A DNA stretch of 64,000 bases from Lepisosteus oculatus (taxonomy: Eukaryota > Chordata > Actinopteri > Semionotiformes > Lepisosteidae): the NCBI RefSeq assembly GCF_040954835.1, contig NC_090706.1, positions 25,739,148 to 25,803,147 of the forward strand, read 5' to 3'. Every line of letters starts with the position of its first letter. The first letter of the stretch is position 1. A program made the position numbers and the translations under genes. The notes under the pieces were generated by a model that had not been told where the DNA came from, did no database searches, and saw only the letters and a list, made by a program, of their open reading frames with translations. Below are positions 27,301-39,300 of the stretch, piece after piece.

Positions 27301-28475
27301 ATACCTGTTTTTCTGAGGAAAGCCAGGCCTTTAAAGAAAAAATCGTGGCAGCTGAACTATGAGGTGTGGTTCTGGAGACACTTCTTGAAACAAAACAAAT
27401 CTACATTTGCATTTAATTGTTGTTTTTCATCTATACACCTGGAACAGATAATTAAAAGAAGTGCATAGTTTCAACTCCTTAATATTTAGTTTAGTATTTT
27501 CAGCCTGTAAGGGAAAATTTAACTTTTATTGGCATGGACACTCCAGGCTCTCATGTGGGTACAACGCAGTGTTGTCTTGGTACTTATTTCTATGACGGCT
27601 TCGTCTGTTATGAATTTGTCAAAATATCATTAAATTGCACAGTACATCTTTCCAAGTACATTTTTAAAAATGTTTTTGTTGGTTGTACTGGACATGCCAG
27701 TCTTAGACTTTTTATATAGATTTAAAAATGTGATTGGTCTTTGTATAGCAAATACTGTTGATACACCTATCAATCAGCCTTCTGAAATAAGGTTTAGCAA
27801 ATCTGTCTTTTTTATTTTTTCCATTTATCTAATCTAATATAGTTCGAAATTAAGTAAAACGTTTTGGAATCTTGCAGCTCCTCAGATGTTTTAACCTTAT
27901 TCATGTTAATATAAACACTTCACTTTTAGTATTTAAGAATTCAAATCATTTTCAACTCTGAAATGCAGCTTTTTTTCAAGGTCTTCTCAACTACTTATAT
28001 TTCTTGCGCCACCTATAGTCTCATCGAGGAAATTTTGCAATGAGTTTTTTATTGCGATCAGAAAGCTAGGCATTTATCAATCCTGAGCACTGCAGAAAAT
28101 GCCAGATAATTTCTTTTCATTGTAAAACTACAGGCTTCATTGTTCCTTGATTTATGTTTTCATATAAATGTATTCATTTATTCATAAATGATCAAAATAT
28201 TGTTTGATTTATTTAAACTGATATTAACTGATAAAATGAAATCCATATATCCAGTATTATATAACATGCAAAAAAACTCAGAACAACAGCACTTTTTCAT
28301 TAATTCTTTGTCTTGAGTTTTAAAATGTGGGGAAAACCATAATAGTTTTTAAAACGATCAAGTTCATTCAGTTAATTTTATGTCGCACTCCATATTTCAG
28401 TTGATTTATCTTTTTAATTTCACTTCATGTGTTTTTATTTAATTTTTGTGTTATTTCATGTTTTCTTTCAGTTAA
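9372..28475 (+). CDS. SEPT8: Septin-8, ten coding exons (short isoform)
   Basis: Filament-forming GTP-binding cytoskeletal protein of the SEPT6 group. Coding exons: 9372-9401, 16541-16655, 18187-18382, 19801-19987, 21839-22000, 22850-22946, 25265-25433, 26269-26401, 26762-26952 and 28472-28475, all with GT/AG introns and matching phases, giving 427 residues. The P-loop GETGIGKS is at 49-56, the G3 motif DTVG at 101-104 and the G4 motif AKAD at 184-187. The septin unique element follows, then a C-terminal coiled coil from about 325. The start [10 protein letters not shown] matches SEPT8 and not SEPT11. The last shared exon ends ...KDKDKK plus AA; the terminal exon adds T TAA, giving Asn-stop. 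SEPT6-group septins are known as poor GTPases. Intron 1 is 7.1 kb. An alternative last coding exon lies 8.7 kb further on, inside CCNI2. Confidence 0.95.
9402..16540 (+). other. SEPT8 intron 1
   Basis: Donor GTAAGT at 9402 and acceptor ...TTTGAACAG at 16540. The intron is AT-rich and no exon or known mobile element stands out. ORFs on both strands are short and show no family resemblance. The acceptor is a weak one, with purines close to the AG. Confidence 0.75.
17060..18003 (+). mobile_element. Internally deleted Tc1-like transposon in SEPT8 intron 2
   Basis: The right terminal inverted repeat ends ...CTTTTTCTTGTAACTG at 18003, followed by the TA target. The left repeat is recognisable from GTGAACCCTTTGG near 17070. 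Between them is only the 3' half of a transposase (about 17220-17676) with [18 protein letters not shown] and a QQDSDQKH segment. The 5' half, including the DNA-binding domain, is deleted, so the left repeat runs straight into the catalytic region. The family is the same as the fuller copy at 53766-55360. The frame carries stops and it cannot encode an active enzyme. Confidence 0.85.
18383..19800 (+). other. SEPT8 intron 3
   Basis: Donor GTATGT at 18383 and acceptor CTCTCTGCAG at 19800. I see no gene or named repeat inside. Confidence 0.75.
19988..21838 (+). other. SEPT8 intron 4 with possible retroelement remnant
   Basis: Donor GTATTG at 19988 and acceptor CTGCATAG at 21838. Positions about 21350-21500 (GGCTGTTCTTAAGTCTAGTGG and following) resemble a dispersed fish repeat I know by sight but cannot name, here degraded. 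No exon is seen. Confidence 0.6.
22947..25264 (+). other. SEPT8 intron 6
   Basis: Donor GTAAGT at 22947 and acceptor TAAATAG at 25264. It contains a small tandem duplication (CAGCTCATTACAACAGC twice, about 24548-24584) and a TTACAAGAAG-type triplication near 25060. No gene is seen. Confidence 0.7.
25401..25655 (+). repeat. 51-bp tandem array spanning SEPT8 exon 7 3' end
   Basis: Five units with a period of exactly 51 bases (starts at 25401, 25452, 25503, 25554 and 25605). The first unit is the last 33 coding bases of exon 7 plus the donor GTAACT and its flank. The other four lie in intron 7. Each later copy keeps the exon-derived part (GACACAGATCCTGATAGC type) but has lost the donor: the CAGGTAAC of unit 1 is CATAAAGC or CACACAGC. 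As 51 is 17 codons, the copies stay open in the exon frame after the first TAA. Confidence 0.9.
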
Positions 28476-28875
28476 TTAATGGCACAGGAAAACCCAGGCC
28501 GGACATGGATTTGTCTTCCATCACTGTAACAACAAGAACTTTTTTTTTCCTGACATTCCAACATTGATTGACATTTTGTAAGTGGACCAAAGAAAATTGT
28601 GGGAGGCAAGAACAGTTGCTTTGTATACAGACAATGGGTGATAATTGCTTTATGTGCTTTTTTCTATGATTAATAATGTTGTAAGTCAATTGGGACATTT
28701 TATCGAGAGTTTCACCTTTTCTGTTTCATTTAAGCCTTAGGCTTTCCTTTATGTATGGCTGGTAATGACTGATTTAAGAGAAGAGGATAAAATGGGTAAC
28801 ATTTTTTATTTCTTGGTACTAATGTCATACACTTAAGGGTTTTATTGAAGAAATAAAGTTTATGTACACTTATTT
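28476..28875 (+). other. SEPT8 3' untranslated region, proximal form
   Basis: Follows the TAA at 28473-28475. A canonical AATAAA lies at 28852-28857, giving a 3' UTR of about 400 bases. Further AATAAA hexamers downstream, including one near 34538, would allow much longer forms. Confidence 0.6.
28852..28857 (+). terminator. SEPT8 poly(A) signal
   Basis: AATAAA about 380 bases past the stop of the short isoform, the first canonical hexamer in the 3' UTR. Confidence 0.6.
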
Positions 28876-31800
28876 CCATATACTGGAAGATTTCTTTAGA
28901 GGACATTTCAAAGTCTTTATCAGTAGAGAGCGCCTCAGAATCTGAGCCAGGTCAGGCCTGTAATTTATTCCAATACAAGATGATTATGGATAAAGCAGAG
29001 TTTATAGTTGTCACCAAATTCAACTAGTTACAACAAGTCTAGAGAATATGAATTACTCTGGTGCTTTTTAATGTTTTTTTTATTAACAAATCCAGGTCTG
29101 TGGATGTCTTAAGGGCTTAGTTATATTTAAGAATTATACTTCAAATCGCATTTTTCTACTTTATGACTTTGTTATACACTAGAAAATAACAATGCTGTTT
29201 GATTTTATCTTGTACATATAAGCTATATAGGAAATTGAGATTCTGTAAGTAGTATGAGAGGTTTGACCGTTTACAGCGCTCAGAGGACATGTAGGGGAGG
29301 AAGAATGTAGCTTGAGCCTAGTTTCTTTTATTTTTTGGTGGAGGAAAATCTTGTGTATTTGCTTGTACTAAAAATAAAATGAAGACAACATTACTATGAA
29401 TAAATAACTCAGCCATGCAACTTTGCTACATACTGGGCCCCGAAGAGGCTGCTTTTGTTGCTGTGGAGTGAGTAATGTTAGCGCTCAGGCGTGAAGAATC
29501 AAATTATGTTATTTTACCCTACTTAATATTTTTGTCCTGTTCCGTGAAGGACTCCCCAGTCTTTGACAGGGACTTGTTATCCAGGTACATCCTCCCAACT
29601 CTGCTCCATGTCAGTTTTACACCAGAATGTGCTGTTTACTATTATACCAGCTCAAGCATAGACATTTGAATTGATCCAGTTTCAATAAGAAGTTATTATG
29701 CTTTATAAAATTACACTAGTCTTTAATTTCCTGTCCTGTCATCATTTGATCAAATTCCATGAAAACATGTTTTAAGTTCTTTAATGTTTTACCGTCCGTA
29801 TGTGTGAGTATACCAAGTGGCTTTTGACTCACTCTGTTTACACCTTAAACCTACAGAAATATCTTAATTAATTTGATATAATTAAGCCCTTTTGGAGAAC
29901 TTTGGTTGAACACATACTCTGTATTCAGTGTATTTAAAGACCTTTCTTGATAGGAAGAGTTCTCTGAAGACAAGTGGTGCAAGGTGCCAGTGTTACAATG
30001 CAATAAAATAAGTCATAATATGAACTGAGAAGTGAAGATGCCCTATGAATTTTTCAGCAACATCACTGATGTCCTAATTCTTCACTTGTATTTCTTATAC
30101 AGGGGAACAAATTCAGTTGCACTGGGAGTCTTAGAGGGTTGCAGGATATCAGAATTTCACAATAAACATGCCATTGACAGTGCTGATTTAATATTTGCTA
30201 GGTTTGTGCTAGGTTTTGACTGACTTCAAAGATCTTTACAAAACCATTTTTCTTTCAGATAAATAGTTCAAGCAAGGATAGTCCAGGGCTAGGAGTGCTG
30301 TTGTAGTTTCTGATTGCAACATTAAAGAGATCACATCACAATTCTTATTGCGCTGTATAACCTGTCTCAGTATTTCAGATTATTTCCAAGCACAGTCATT
30401 AAAGTAACTCAGGTTCGACGTACTGTAATATGGCAAAATAATTCTGGCTAGATAACTTGCTATACAAGTATATAATCATGACTGATACTGTTTGATAAAT
30501 TGTGTACCATGTGAATTAGGTATTCCTCCCTTGGAATATATTTTCAGGAAATAGGAAAATAAAATTTCTATGTAATTGTAAGAAGGGCCTTGTATAAAAA
30601 GAATGTAACCTGCTGGAGAATGTATTTGCTATAGAAGTAAAAGTGTGCAACAAATAGTTCTTACAAATGTAGTATGCAGATCAGTGATGTGTCCAGTAAC
30701 ATCAATATTTATTAAGTTTAGTGAGGACCTTTTTAACCAAAATGGTTCATATTGAATTGGGGCCTATGTATTCACTAGTACTAAACATTTCACCTATGTT
30801 AATATAGTTAAAACTGGCTTATGAGAAAAACTTGTCATTTAAGAATCTGTTATGGGTAGCACAGTGACGTAGTGGTTAGCATTACTGCCTCATAATGCTG
30901 GGGCAGTGGTTCATTTCCGGACCCGGGGTTTTGCATGTTCCCCCCCTCTGTTCAAGTGGGTTTCCTCCAAGTGCTCTGGTTTCCTCTTGCAGTCCAAATA
31001 CATGCAGGCAAGTAACTTGGTTTCTGGGAAAACTGGCCCTGGTGTGAGTGTGTGTTCCCTACGATGGATTGGCGTCCTGTCCAGGGTGTACCCCACTTTG
31101 TGCCCAGTGCTTGCTCTGGCACCCCTGTGTTCCTGAATTGGATGAAGTGGTTAGAAAATGGATGGATGGAAGAATAGGTTTAATCACTTTCTTAAACGGG
31201 ACCATTGTCGTTTCTAGACATTTCTCTTTGTTAGTTCTTCACTTTACTTACACTACCTGCATTCCATAATTCAGTATTCCCCTGTACAGGTTGTTCCTAA
31301 TGGCTGAAGTTTCACTAACTCGGCAGAATCCTTGTTTGAAACTGAGTAGTAGGTCTTTGCCATCGCTTGCTCTGTAGCTTTAACTTATGAACCCTTTCTT
31401 GCTGAATTTTTGGATGCGTATTACGATAGCAATCTTACTGGTCAATGGTGGTGTTCTTTTGTTTTCTGGTGTCCTGCTCTTGCAAACAATGTTTAAAGTC
31501 CACAATAATTTGCTAGTAAAGATAATCTGCAGAAAAGATTATGCAGCAAAATCAAAATGCTTATCTTGTGAGTAAAGATGCTGAAGAGGGGTGGGTGTAG
31601 AGTGTTGCACAAAGGATATAATTTTATAATCACTCTTAGCTTTATACATTTTGTATTCTATATAAAGGTTTGTAGAAGTTAGTAATGAGAGTAACATTTC
31701 AAATTCCCTTCATCTCCACTGTTATATATGTATTTTTCTATCACTTTTATATTCACTTAGCAATTGAATTGTGTTTTTGTAATGACACTGAGGAGAATTA

Positions 31801-34800
31801 CTTTTGTAACCAAGATTCTTTGGGGGGGGATAGATTTGCCCTTTTAGGGAATATGTCTGAGCAGTATAATGCATGTTACAGTTCCATACATTATGGCATT
31901 ACATGAATAATTACAGTTTCTATATTTTTTGTTTAATGGCTCATTTCTTTGTATCTATATTTTATTTGTAAAGTAAATCAGCCATGCTTGTTTTCAAGAC
32001 CTTTAATAATGACATATTTACAGGATAAAGGTGCACACGTCCGTATTTACTGTAAAATATCTCCATGGTGTACAATCATAATAAACGATTTTGTTATGTT
32101 ATCAATCACTCATCTCTATTTTTCTTATTGTGGTAATGTGCGTGTTTCCTGCATTGTTTTCGGTCGGGGGTAGTAAATCTTTCATTCAGACAAAAACCGC
32201 TTAACAGCCTTTTGTCTTTATTCTTTTTTTCCTGCAATGTGTAAGGTGGTTTTACATAATTTTATGGTAAGGGATAAATGTGACCTTTGAATTTATACCG
32301 GTTTCTGTTCCATGTTGTCTAGCCAATACAAACTGGATGGCACAAAACGGGTAAGAGGGAGGACAGGAAATAAAATAAAAATGATTAGTAAAGTGCTTTC
32401 AGTGCAGACGGCAAACCTGCACGGTGATGATTGTCTTCGCAGGCATGCTGCTATCAGTGAAGAATGAATGAATGAGTGACATTGCTTTATTGCTCCCTAT
32501 ATACACTTGTTCTTCACCAGCTTCTCTGGGTGTTACTTTGCATATATACAGAAAGCAACCTAATACAAGTCCTAACTAAAATATTACTCCTGCAGTTGTG
32601 TAAATGTGGAGCAAGAAATTCTGGCTTTCTGTGCATAAAATCATGTTGCTTTTAACTGTTTGACCATAATTTACTATATATGCAACCTTCTGTATTTAAT
32701 CACCCTTTCATATTTTGTACCCATCCTTTTCAAAAGTAGACTTGTCTAAGGGACTGCTGATGCATTCTTAAATTTTTGCTTGCGCTTTAGACATGCAGAA
32801 CTTTCTTTTCAAACAAATTTATACAGTAATTTATTTTTACAACAACTGTGTGACACATGTAGGATGATTTGTTTTGGTTTGTTTCTAATTCACATTTTCT
32901 CTCTCTTGATATTTACTAAAGGGTATGGTTAGTTTTAAAATGTCCCACCACGTTATTTTTAGTCAAGCTTGTGTTACCAGTCAAACCTGGTGTTCAGGGT
33001 TATGTTATTCTGGCCATTTAGAATGATTATGATTATTATGATTATACCTCCAGATTTTTCTAATTTGGCAGAATTCTTTTTATTTTTCCACATTTAGAAT
33101 CACAGGTTACATTATAAAATCCCTTGGTGCAATTAATTTATATTAGATATCTCATATTAGGGAGGATAGATTTACAGATCTACAGTTTGAAGATATACAG
33201 TATAGTGCAGTATATCCTTAGCAATTCTAAAATAAATCTTTAAACCCAACTGTAACAAAAGTATTTTGTTTGTTTATGTAAGCAATAATTTCAAGACCAT
33301 GGTAATTCCCCAACCAGGAACTTGACAGCAGAAATGTGTTTTATGTATCTTGCTCATCATCAATCAGCTACCACTTCCTATCCATTTCATAATCATGCCA
33401 AGAGCCTTTAAAAATAATTGGATGTATTTCATTAGCTAGTCAGGTTGTTTTTTACTTATGTTGCATTTCTGCTTCATTAATAACTTTTTACTGCACATTT
33501 AATGCAGACAAGACAATATTGAGACTCATTGCATGCCTCGTGTGCTGCCCATCTGTTAAGTTATGTTCAATGTGCTAGTCACTGACTTGCTGTTCTGTTT
33601 TTTTTCTGTAGTTTCTTTAGTCTTCCAAGTGCGTGCTCCTTAACATCAGGAAGACATTTTAATTAGAAGATTTATTAAAACCAAAACGCCACATGCTGAA
33701 GGAGTTACATTTGGTGCTGTCGCCTTTATGCTTCCATTAATTCACCACTTTAACTGGTGTAAATGCTGCAGACTAAAACTCTTGCCATTTGCTTCCTGTG
33801 AAAGTGCCCTCCAGTGGGCTTCCTGTAGACTTCGGATTGGTTTCTGCTGACCTGTCATTTCCAAATTCATTTGCTGATGCACGAGAACGTGGTTTCCTGA
33901 GAAATGTTTTCTTTATGTGGCCAAAGCTTTCTCCTACACTTAAAAATGCTTTCGTAAAGTGTTAAGTACATAATGTACAGTGTGGCTGATGCATTTGTTT
34001 GAGCTTTTTTGTATTGCTTTGGATTTGTAATAGCCTGATGTCATGCACTGTAACATTGCAGTTTTAAGCTTCCCAGCCACTCCTGCATTGGAAGGTTCCA
34101 GCATTCCTGAGCAATAAGCACTTTCCATTGTGACTTCACCTTGTTGTACATCAGTGCTGAGTACATTCAGCCTTTCCTTGCTGTGTTTAAGAGTCTCGTT
34201 TGAGTTCCTGAAGTGGGAAGGGTTATGATTGATAGTTTGACTTGCTGTTAACATACTGTATACTGTATTGCCAGATTAAAGATGCATTCATTTTTTCACT
34301 TAAAAACACAACTTGACAAACAATGCCTTCGTGGGTATACCATAAAGAAAAACTGCAATACTTTCATTTTGAGAAGAAAAAAAATATATTGGACACCTGG
34401 AAGAAAATTTTGACAATTTTGGAGATTTAAAAAAAAAATCAATGCATCTTAATCTTTTGCCCCCTACTGATTTTGGCCACCGTTTACCGATGGCTAAAAA
34501 CCAAAATGGTCCAGATTTGTATCTCTTATGCTTGCTACCAATAAAAACTTGTTTTTGAACTGTTCATTTGTATTTGATTTGATGATTTATAATTAATGTA
34601 AACATGGAAATATTTGCTCAGCTTGATCATAATATTTTCCCTTGGGAAAAATGTCCTTTTTCAAAACAAAAGGTTCCATAGGCAGTCAATCATTACTCCC
34701 TTTTTTGTAATAGTTTGTATGATTGGTTTTCTGCTAGAAAGAGCTGATACACTTCGGCGATTAAAAATATTGTTAAATATTTAACTTATCATACTGATGA

Positions 34801-35100
34801 GTAAAATATTGAATATACTTAAGTTTCAAACATGCCCTGCTTTCAGATTTATAAACCTGAAAGAGTCCAGGACTTGCCTGACTGCTCTAGAGCTGCTTTA
34901 TGGAAATTAAAATAAAGCAGTGTAGAGTATTTGAAAATGGATATGTACTGTATGACTGTGGTGCACTCAAAGTACTTACAGTACACTTTATACAGCTTTA
35001 ATTCCACTTTGTGATTTTTGTAAATGTGTAAAAGCAGGGAACATTTTAAATACCCAAAAGTCACATTTAAGTAAACATTCAGGAAACAAATCTGTAGTGA
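28876..35100. other. SEPT8-CCNI2 interval, no separate gene
   Basis: AT-rich sequence holding one V-SINE (30854-31170). It may be distal 3' UTR of SEPT8, and it is also intron of the long SEPT8 isoform, which reaches 37355. No ORF longer than about 100 codons resembles a known protein. Confidence 0.6.
30854..31170 (+). mobile_element. V-SINE, copy 1
   Basis: A tRNA-derived head (GTAGCACAGTGACGTAGTGG) is followed by the central V domain (TTTGCATGTTC, GGGTTTCCTCCAAGTGCTC, GGTTTCCTC, CAGTCCAAATACATGCAGG). The tail (GATGGATTGGCGTCCTGTCC, CTGAATTGGATGAAGTGG) ends in GGATGGATGG. This layout is typical of vertebrate V-SINEs such as the zebrafish DANA relatives. It is diverged and not in a coding exon. 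Confidence 0.8.
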
Positions 35101-35107
35101 ATTCATT

Positions 35108-36344
35108 TTTATTCATTAAATGGCAAAGGAAAAGAGTCTTTATAAAACATTAGGCATGAACTTCACAGTATATTATAAAACAAACTGAAGGTGCTTTTTA
35201 TAGTTTTTGGTCCCATCATAAAGGGAGGAAGTAATAAACATCTAGTTCAGTGGTACAGTTTTTATCTTATTTATATTCCTGTGCAACTTCATACTTGTTA
35301 ACAGGACACGCAATCTGCAACAGTCTTTAGCTGCCTTTGTATATATATATTTTTTTTTTCTAAACAGACAAGTTGATTCATACATTTCACAATTTCCACA
35401 TACGTACTTAGCTTATGAAAAGTAATATTTGGGTACATTAAGCATCACATTTTTTCAGTATAATAAACAAGCAATACTATGATTCTACACCATAATATTA
35501 AAAGGTGTAATTTAAAGGCTTTCAAAAGGAATCGCCATTTTAAAAGGAAATGGTTAACCAGATAGTTGTGGAAAAAAGAAGGTCTGCAATAAAGCAATGT
35601 TAAACCAAACAAAAGATAAAACAAAACTGAAGAAATAAATCAAGAGCAGTAAAAATCTATAAAAATAACGATCTCTAGAAATACTCCAAATATTTTACAT
35701 GGTAAGATATAAGACGTACTGTAGCTTTAATATCTTTAACCATTAGTTTTGGCACTCTTTTGCCACTTTTAAAACAAACCTTCATCCTCATATTGGATTT
35801 TAAACATACCTTGAGAAAGAACCTCTTAGTCCAAAATGTTTTTATCTGTAGAAATGATGTATGAAATTAGAAAACAAACTTCTTAAAAGTCTTAAAAACT
35901 GTTATAATCAGCTTTTGGAGTGTCTTAGAAAACAGAAGAGTATTAAAGGATTTGGATTTTTTTTTCCCCCAGTGAAATCTACATCCTAGATACTACAAGA
36001 GTTCTTGTAAAAATATAAAGCTACAAATCAGGATGCAACTTAAAAAAATAATTCCCTACACACAAAGCATTTTCCACTGTGGTAGGCTTACTGCTCTTTG
36101 TTTTGAAGGACAAGTACTTGCTGGAGCCTCTGACCTAGAAATTGAACATGTTTTTTTTGTGGCAGAAGATGCAGAATTCAAGCTGGAAAGAAACAGTATT
36201 ATGTCAAATGGTTTCTGAATGTGGGGCGACTCCCTGCGAATTTGAAGATGGTGTTCAGAGACTAGAAAGCACCAATGTCTGTGTGCAGGCTGCGCACGCC
36301 CTCACTTCTGCTCCCCTCAGCTCTGCCTTGTTCCCAGGAAGGCC
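35108..36344 (-). other. CCNI2 3' untranslated region
   Basis: Runs from the CCNI2 stop to a minus-strand AATAAA at 35108-35113 (plus strand TTTATT). Nothing else is recognised inside. The length of about 1.2 kb is an estimate from the first convincing hexamer, not from transcripts. Confidence 0.45.
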
Positions 36345-39300
36345 TTAGCTGACTGGAGGCTGAAGTGGAGGGCATGGGGACCCGTTTTCCTGCAAGGCCT
36401 CGTGGGGATTCACAGTATCGTTCCCTCCAACTTCCACGGCTATGCCTTCGTTGTACAAGCACCTGAAGCCATCATAGAACTCGTCCGCCTCCACCTCCCC
36501 ATTGTGCTGTTCGGCCTTCCTGAACTGGCACAGTACACGGCCTGGAAGACTGGGCTGTGTGGCTCGCTTTCTGAGGACTGCGGGGCAGAGCTCTGGGATA
36601 CTTCTTTCACAATACAGAGCGTCCCTGTTAGCTGGGTGGAAAATGTACACCGTGTTGGGTGGAAGAGAAAACTGGAGACCACTGAGGTACTGATCCACCA
36701 GTTCTTTGCAACGGATGAGCTCAGTGCTGTCGATCTGGAACAGAAAATAAAGGCACTTGAGAACAACTCTGCCAATAAGTGTAATACTAATAGGTCTGCA
36801 GAAGTTTAATTAGCTATGTCAGCATGCATAGGCTGCAAAGGAACAAGTAAAGGTTTATTCCATGCTGAAAAGAGAAGAGAAGAAACAGTTTCGGCTGTGG
36901 AGCCTTTTTCAGATAGTGAAGAAGGCTCAATAGCCGAAACTGTTTCTTCTCTTCTCTTTTCAGCATGGAATAAACCTTTACTTGTACCAATAGGTCTTAC
37001 ACTTTTGAGCTAACCTTCAGAATAGTGACACGTTCAAGCATTTGCCCTTAAAAAGCCAATGTCCTAGCTTTTAAAGGGAAATTTCATGTATGCAATCCAC
37101 AACATTTCTGTTTAAACTGTTACAAATGTTACATAATGTCAGTAAAATGTACATAAATATCAGTAAACTCCTACCTGTGCTTTCTTCAGCAGATCGGTAA
37201 AAACAGAGAACCAATCAGGAGTCAGCCTCTCCAGCTCCAAAGTTATGGTTGCCAAGGCCAGCGTGGAACCTTTGAACTGTGAGAGCTGGTGGCAGGCCAT
37301 ACAGTGCTGCACCTGCCTGGTCCATAGCTCGGCTTGGAGGGAAGGGATCTTCTGAGCAAGCACGCCAGGAAGACGGGGGTGGCTGGACAACGCCATGGCA
37401 TGGAACTGCGAATGAAATTGAGACCCATCAGCAATCTCCCACCCTCTATTGCTACAAACGTTATTCAGGCCCTTCCTTGCTTCATTTTCCCGTCTGTGTC
37501 TCTCACATCCAAGCTGGGGGGTGGGACGCCGTTCCCATTTTGCTACATGTTGTACTTGTCCATCGACTTGTCTGGACCGTCACTGTAAATTAACCAAGGG
37601 AAGACTACATATTTTTGGAATCCTGGTCTTGCCGACCAGCCTGTTTGTATTTGCCAAACTTGTTTCTATTGTCTTACTATTACGTTCTGTAATTTTGCAA
37701 AATGGTTTTTGGCTTTTGTAAGCTTTACATGTTTAGCGAATAAGCCATGTGTACTTCGGTTTACAGGTTGCACAGCTAAGGATCCTATCAGACTGGACAG
37801 AGGTTGAGAACTGTGGTTGTTGGTGGGATGGTTTATCATCAAGGCCAACGTTAGAAATTTGAAAGTCTTTAACTGGATTGGCCAAAACTCATAGGCGTCT
37901 ACCTCTAAAAAGGAGGGAGGATCACATTCCCTAAATGATGAAAGCAACCTCTTTTGTAAGGAATGTAATTTAATAATGTCTGGAAAGTGTCTTAGCTTAT
38001 TCTTATATAAAAACAGCAGTCATATCATAAGGTGGATCCTGCTGCTTATTCAGGGTGTTAGATATAGTTTATACAAGAGGAAAACCTGGCTAATGAAACA
38101 CAAATCTCAATTTTTGATCACTTATTAACTCTTGCTGCCGAGCCATCTCTGCAAAATCCTCTAGAAATGTCAGACTTTCTTACAAAGTTTGAAATGCAGA
38201 AAAATGACACCCCTGTGTCTAACAGAAAGTATTTTAAACCTTTTAAAGATGAAAGTTAGCTATTTAACAGTATTCTCTTAATCAACTTCAGGTGTTTGGG
38301 AGATTTTTTTGTTTTTTTGCAACCAGAGAGTGAATTCAACAATCCAATTTAGACAAATTAATTAACATATTTCAAACTTATGTGCTGAGCATTCCTGTAT
38401 GTGGTTAAAATAGTCAGGTTTTGATAAATGAAGCAATACAGATAACCCATTTTGCACTGATGGCACCAGTACCTGTTATCACATTATGTCTGAAAGACTA
38501 ATGCATTATCCCCCCCTCAAAAAGTCAAAGAACTAAGTATTTCCAACTGCCTTATTTTCTTATATAAATGTTTGAATATGTTCATATAAATAGATCATTT
38601 TATTTTGTAAAGCTTATCCACTGTAGAAGGCTTACAAATTAGAATAAATCTAATGTGAGAACTACTAAAGTGGCCTCCCTGTAGAGATAGAAGCATTAAA
38701 GATACAACAGTTGAGAATTGGAAGCTGTAGCATTTGTTGCTTATTTATTGCCTCTCAGTATACTATGAGTGTGAAATTCCTGTTACAGAGAAGCAGATTC
38801 AATTGTTTAAATGCAGAGCTATAGCAGAGAAAAACAGCATATTCACTTTGGCTACTGACCCATTTTTTAGATTGGACATTCAATCTTACCTATGCAAATT
38901 ATTAACAATCAAGATTCTCTTTGTACTCCATCAGTATTTAAGCACCACTGTCGAAAAAAAGTATTCTAATCTTTTTTTAAGCTTTATTCCACAGTCTCGA
39001 TTCATAGAGAACCAGAAAGGAGCACTGTTCTTACTTACAATGTTAAGAAAGTCGACTGGAGTTGCAATGTAAAGGTCCCAGTGCAGCTTGTTGAGAATGG
39101 TCCTCTCCATCCTTAGAATTTCTGCTGGTGAACATTTGCATCTGCTCTGCACTGCAAGATCCTTAACTGACACAATCACCTATTACAAGAAATATAAACA
39201 ATAAGCAAAACAATAAATGCGATTCTATCGAACTATACATTTTGTATTACATGTTTTTTTAATGTAAAACAGCTTTTCGTTAATGATGAGAATTCTAGTT

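Noticed and set aside
9372-28475. Assignment of the septin as SEPT11 or SEPT6
   Set aside because: The N-terminus [10 protein letters not shown], the alternative tail and the neighbours SOWAHA and CCNI2 all fit SEPT8 better.
36402-36809. 135-codon plus-strand ORF across the CCNI2 last exon
   Set aside because: Unlike the 37190 exon it has no suitable acceptor, no splice phase logic and no resemblance to SEPT8. It is a shadow of the cyclin coding strand.
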